Source: Phycisphaerales bacterium
GTDB lineage: Bacteria; Planctomycetota; Phycisphaerae; Phycisphaerales; UBA1924
NCBI GenBank assembly: GCA_019747615.1
Contig: JAIEQQ010000565.1
Span: forward strand, 1 to 19,510
Length of the DNA: 19,510 nucleotides
Direction: 5' to 3'
Shown here one piece after another: positions 16,914 through 19,510 of the stretch. The position numbers were made by a program, and so were the translations under genes. How positions within the stretch are numbered: the stretch's first letter is position 1; each line of letters opens with the position of its first letter. Under the pieces are notes generated by a model. It made no database searches, was not told the DNA's origin, and saw nothing but the letters and a program-made list of their open reading frames with translations.

Positions 16914-17381
16914 ATGGACGTATGGCAGTGGATTAGTGTCGTGAGCCTTGCTGTTGGTGCCGTCGCTTTGCTTGCCGCTGTCTTCCCTGAGGAAGCTCGT
17001 GATTTCGTCGCTGGACTGCTTTCGAAGGTGCATTTGAAGCGGGGCCGAATGTATGGCCGTTGGCGAGACGCCTTCACCATGCCACCTGATTCGTCTGTGG
17101 CTCCTGGCGGCGGGTCCTTTGATGTTGTTCACTTCGGAAGGAAGCTCACAGGCAAGGCGGTCGATCCCGCTGGCGCCAAGATTCGATGTCGGGCGACGTT
17201 CAAGCAGGACATCATCACGGGCACATGGTTCGATGTTCGTCACGGCGACTCCAGCTACTACGGCGCATTTCAACTGAAGCTCGACCCGGACGGTCGCACC
17301 GCACGCGGGCGATGGATCGGCTTCGGAAAGAGCAATGCGGTGCTCACCGGAGAAATGACGTGGACGAAGGAACAGCAATGA
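16914..17381 (+). CDS. Small membrane-anchored beta-rich protein, possible sensor
   Basis: 155 residues from ATG 16914, where AGGAG (16903-16907) lies six bases upstream; ATG 16908 is too close to it. One membrane helix spans about residues 4-25 (WISVVSLAVGAVALLAAVF). After a short basic stretch comes a roughly 110-residue domain with evenly spaced Gly-x-Trp elements (YGRWRDAF, TGTWFDV, RGRWIGFG, TGEMTW) alternating with beta-strand-like sequence, suggesting a small antiparallel beta-barrel. This recalls the membrane-tethered beta-barrel Cap15 effectors of CBASS and lipocalin-like folds, but the match is by pattern only and there is one helix, not two. It starts nine bases after the hsdS stop and ends 28 bases before the next gene, so it is part of the restriction operon. 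I do not recognise a named family. Confidence 0.75.
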   Translation: MDVWQWISVVSLAVGAVALLAAVFPEEARDFVAGLLSKVHLKRGRMYGRWRDAFTMPPDSSVAPGGGSFDVVHFGRKLTGKAVDPAGAKIRCRATFKQDIITGTWFDVRHGDSSYYGAFQLKLDPDGRTARGRWIGFGKSNAVLTGEMTWTKEQQ

Positions 17382-17409
17382 CGGCCCCATGCACCTCACG
17401 GAGCGGCAC

Positions 17410-18927
17410 ATGATTCTTCGCGGACAACTCGAACAATCGCTCGGCGGCTTTGTGTGCATCCGTGGCTATGCCACGATGGGCGAACTCGCCCGCATCTCGC
17501 ACGCGGACATGACGTACCAGCGCGATCTGATGAAGGAGCACAGCGAAACGGTCATCCGTTTCCTGCGCAACAAGCAAGACTTGTTCTTTCCGGAGGTCAT
17601 CCTGTCCTGTGTCCTGCGCTACGACTTCGACAAGAAGGGCGCGGAATCGGGGCTTGATCCCATCGCGCTTGTGCTCACGGGCAAGAAGTTCAAATCGAAC
17701 GTGGACGGCATAAGTGTATCGGTAAAGGACATTTCATACCAAGGCCGTGAGGACGCCCGCGCCGCGACGAAGCTGAAACTCGGGTCTCTCGTGATCCCCA
17801 AGAAACTCGAAAGCGTCAAGCCATCCCCACTCTTCCGCATCGACGGCAATCACCGCCTGAGCGCCGCCGACAAGGGCACGGAGTTCAAGGGCATCGTGGC
17901 CCCGTTCTGCGTGATCCTGTTCGGCACCGGGGCCGACGACACGCGGAGCAGCAAGACGATCTTCCACAACATCAACTCCAAGAGCATTCCGCTGACTTTC
18001 GAGGAGAACTACAGGATCGTGCTTGATGATGTCGACCTGTTCCCGGATGACATGCTCCGGGACTCGCCGAGCTTCGGTTGGCCCTTCCTGCTCGCTCGCA
18101 AGGCCAAGCCCAGTATTGAGCCCGCCGCCGTACCCGCACTCAAGGATGTGCTCAAGCACCCGCGCACGGCGCTGGTGGACTTGTTCAAGTTACTCATCGA
18201 GAAGAAGGCGATCAAGGCCTCGGAGAAGGAACTGCCGGACGTGCAGGCCTGTTTTACGAAGGTCCAAAGCATCTACAACGCCGACGAAGACCTCAAGACT
18301 AACCACTGCATCGGCCTGTTCCACGCCTTCGTCTACTTCTGCCTCACCGACGCCAAGGACGGGCGGCTCAAGCCATTCCAGCACTGGGTTAAGGGCAACC
18401 ACCTCGCGGCGATGAAGGAGACCAACGCCCAAGCACTCATCGAGATCTTCGAGCGGGTCCACACCGCGCGCCAGCGGACCATCTTCATCTCCATGCAGTT
18501 CGGGGACAAGACCACCGCGACCTACAAGACCATCAAGAAGGCCGTCGAGCAGATCAACAAGGACTGCCAGCCGAAGATCAAGCTCGAAGAGTTGCGCATC
18601 GACCAGTTGAACAAAGGCCACTCGTACACGATCACCGACGAAATCCTCAAGGCCATTGAAGACTCGGGCTTGCTTATCGCCGACCTGACCTGGGGCAATA
18701 AGAACGTGTACCACGAGGTCGGCTACCTGATGGGCCTCAACCGTGGAAGACGAGCGGCGCAGGACAACTTCGTCCTCATCGTGCGTGACACGGACAAGGA
18801 GCAGGTTGACAAGGACGTAGGTTTCAACCTCAAGGGCGTGTCGCAAATTCGCTTCAAGGAAATGAACGATCTTGAAGAAGAGCTGACCAGAACCATCCGC
18901 ACGTACTACGGGCTCGGGAACGGGTAG
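17410..18927 (+). CDS. DGQHR (DndB-like) domain fused to a deoxyribosyltransferase/TIR-like domain
   Basis: 505 residues from ATG 17410, chosen because CGGAG (17399-17403) lies six bases upstream; ATG 17389 in the same frame has no such site. The N-terminal half (about 1-290) is a DGQHR-type domain as in DndB: RGYATMGELARIS, a YQR segment, FFPEVILS, the core RIDGNHR (Asp145, His148, Arg149, with Asn for Gln) and IFHNINSKSIPLT. The C-terminal about 150 residues form a Rossmann-like nucleoside 2-deoxyribosyltransferase/TIR-like domain: TIFISMQFGD, ELRIDQL, IADLTWGNKNVYHEVGYLMGL with Asp425 and candidate catalytic Glu436, then a final helix. Related domains in phage defence cleave NAD or nucleotides; that activity is inferred here. 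It is the last gene of the operon and the likely effector. There is no membrane helix. Confidence 0.85.
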   Translation: MILRGQLEQSLGGFVCIRGYATMGELARISHADMTYQRDLMKEHSETVIRFLRNKQDLFFPEVILSCVLRYDFDKKGAESGLDPIALVLTGKKFKSNVDGISVSVKDISYQGREDARAATKLKLGSLVIPKKLESVKPSPLFRIDGNHRLSAADKGTEFKGIVAPFCVILFGTGADDTRSSKTIFHNINSKSIPLTFEENYRIVLDDVDLFPDDMLRDSPSFGWPFLLARKAKPSIEPAAVPALKDVLKHPRTALVDLFKLLIEKKAIKASEKELPDVQACFTKVQSIYNADEDLKTNHCIGLFHAFVYFCLTDAKDGRLKPFQHWVKGNHLAAMKETNAQALIEIFERVHTARQRTIFISMQFGDKTTATYKTIKKAVEQINKDCQPKIKLEELRIDQLNKGHSYTITDEILKAIEDSGLLIADLTWGNKNVYHEVGYLMGLNRGRRAAQDNFVLIVRDTDKEQVDKDVGFNLKGVSQIRFKEMNDLEEELTRTIRTYYGLGNG

Positions 18928-18947
18928 GTCGCCGTCTACTCCTCCTC

Positions 18948-18962
18948 TGCCCCTCCGGGGCA
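18948..18962. terminator. Short G/C hairpin after the operon
   Basis: TGCCCC (18948-18953), loop TCC, GGGGCA (18957-18962), a perfect 6-bp stem beginning 20 bases after the final stop codon. There is no T run, so termination by it alone is uncertain. The CCCCTCCGGGG core looks like part of dispersed planctomycete repeats. Confidence 0.45.
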
Positions 18963-18985
18963 GTCCCGCGCGAGCGGTGTCCTTT

Positions 18986-19024
18986 CCACGGGTTGCGCCC
19001 GCGAGGCGCGGGCTTCACCCGTGG
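18986..19024. repeat. Compound palindromic repeat (39-base hairpin)
   Basis: Outer arms CCACGGGT (18986-18993) and ACCCGTGG (19017-19024) enclose inner arms GCCCGCG (18997-19003) and CGCGGGC (19007-19013), with TGC opposite TTC as internal loop and AGG as the apical loop: 15 perfect base pairs. It lies 58 bases after the end of the operon. The TTCACCCGTGGCTACA wording is, to my recollection, common between planctomycete genes, so it may be a REP-like element and may also end transcription. Confidence 0.75.
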
Positions 19025-19214
19025 CTACACCCCGCCACCCCTCCGGAGCGGGGAGGCTCGCGGGGGCGGCTGGGATCGAGTCCGATGACGGCTGGATCGC
19101 GTTCTTTCACGCCGGGATTGGCGCAGTTCTCGCGTCGTCGGCTGCGAGCTTTGGGGGCTCGGGTGGGTCCAATATGGGCGGGAATGCCAAAAAAGGTCCG
19201 GGGTACGCCCCGTG

Positions 19215-19466
19215 CCCCTGGGGGTACGGGCCGCGCCATGCCATGGATGGCCCGCGCCCCTGGGGGTACGGGACGCGCCATGCCTTGGATGCGCCGCGCC
19301 CCTGGGGGTACGGGCCGCGCCATGCCACGGATGCCCCGCGCCCCTGGGGGTATGGGCCGCGCCATGCCATGGATGGGCCGCGCTCCTGGGGGTGCGGGGC
19401 GTCCGGGACCCCGGATGGGCCGCGCCCCTGGGGTTGCGGGGCGTTCTGTGCCATGGATGGGGTGGG
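19215..19466. repeat. Minisatellite, six 42-base units
   Basis: The anchor CCCCTGGGG(G) recurs at 19215, 19257, 19299, 19341, 19383 (as CTCCTGGGGG) and 19425, exactly 42 bases apart. Each unit continues with a TACGGG(C/A)CGCGCCATG part and a GGATG part; the last two units are the most diverged. The unit equals 14 codons, giving repeats such as PRPWGYGPRHAMDG in one frame and APGGTGRAMPWMGR in another; no frame is favoured. Confidence 0.9.
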
Positions 19467-19509
19467 GGGGAAAATGGCAAATTTGCAAATTTGCAAATAG
19501 CAAATAAGA
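19461..19509. repeat. AT-rich array GCAAATT, right copy of an inverted pair
   Basis: After a run of G, AAAATGGCAAATTTGCAAA continues as repeated GCAAATTT/GCAAATA units up to TAAGA. The reverse complement begins TCTTATTTGC and ends GCCATTTTCCCCCC then ACC, which matches the array at 12217-12262 at both ends. The window stops one base after it, so its true outer limit is not visible. Confidence 0.8.
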
Positions 19510-19510
19510 G

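Larger units (their letters stand above)
18928..19510. other. Gene-free right edge
   Basis: No convincing gene is found in these 583 bases. All six frames have long open stretches, but only because of GC richness and a 42-base repeat whose length is a multiple of three. The region holds two hairpins, a minisatellite of six 42-base units and an AT-rich tandem array at the very end. Confidence 0.6.

Noticed and set aside
18190..18846. 218-residue - strand frame opposite the NDT/TIR-like domain
   Set aside because: The + strand frame carries clear conserved motifs here; the antisense protein has none.
19215..19466. CRISPR array
   Set aside because: The 42-base units are contiguous with no unique spacers.
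19021..19500. Repeat-protein genes on either strand at the right edge
   Set aside because: Several overlapping frames are equally open because the repeat length is a multiple of three; no ribosome binding site or domain favours any of them.
1..19510. tRNA, rRNA or known riboswitch
   Set aside because: Read by eye on both strands, no cloverleaf with a T-loop GTTCRA pattern or conserved rRNA stretch was noticed. A tRNAscan/Infernal run would be decisive.

Overview
The window looks like chromosomal DNA of a GC-rich planctomycete, most likely of the Phycisphaerae type. This rests on a secreted DUF1800 protein directly followed by a Tat-exported DUF1501 protein, two neighbouring membrane proteins with a CxxCGYxxxGL...CPEC zinc ribbon, and short 7-8 bp tandem repeats at most gene boundaries. 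The taxonomy is inferred from sequence style only; there is no rRNA or marker gene here.

Left half (1-12.2 kb, ordinary chromosome): a DUF1800 gene and a DUF1501 gene form a probable operon on the + strand, followed by a four-helix membrane protein. On the - strand lie recQ, a large membrane protein with a zinc ribbon and a pseudopilin-like C-terminus, and a small zinc-ribbon membrane protein. Short tandem arrays sit at 4352, 6798, 9250 and 12221.

Right half (12.2-19.5 kb, accessory): a fibronectin-III-like gene on the - strand with its own terminator, then a 349-base divergent gap, then a compact + strand operon of four products. These are (i) a nuclease-methyltransferase fusion of the BcgI/type I kind, (ii) its specificity subunit, (iii) a small membrane-anchored beta-rich protein, and (iv) a DndB-like DGQHR domain fused to a nucleoside-deoxyribosyltransferase/TIR-like domain. 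I infer a restriction-modification system with an attached sensor and toxic effector module, i.e. a candidate anti-phage system of unfamiliar make-up.

The strongest single signal is at the hsdRM-hsdS junction. The specificity subunit has no start codon in its own frame before its conserved N-terminus. The only window in which the two frames are both open holds a canonical -1 slippery heptamer (T TTT TTC at 15414-15420), a 6-base spacer containing the hsdRM stop codon, and a perfect 9-bp all-G/C stem (15427-15435 with 15459-15467). This predicts programmed -1 frameshifting that makes both an RM protein (678 aa) and an RM-S fusion (about 1171 aa).

The right edge (18928-19510) carries no convincing gene. 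It holds a strong compound hairpin, six copies of a 42-bp repeat, and an AT-rich array that is an inverted match to the one at 12217-12262. The two arrays bracket the 7.3-kb accessory segment.
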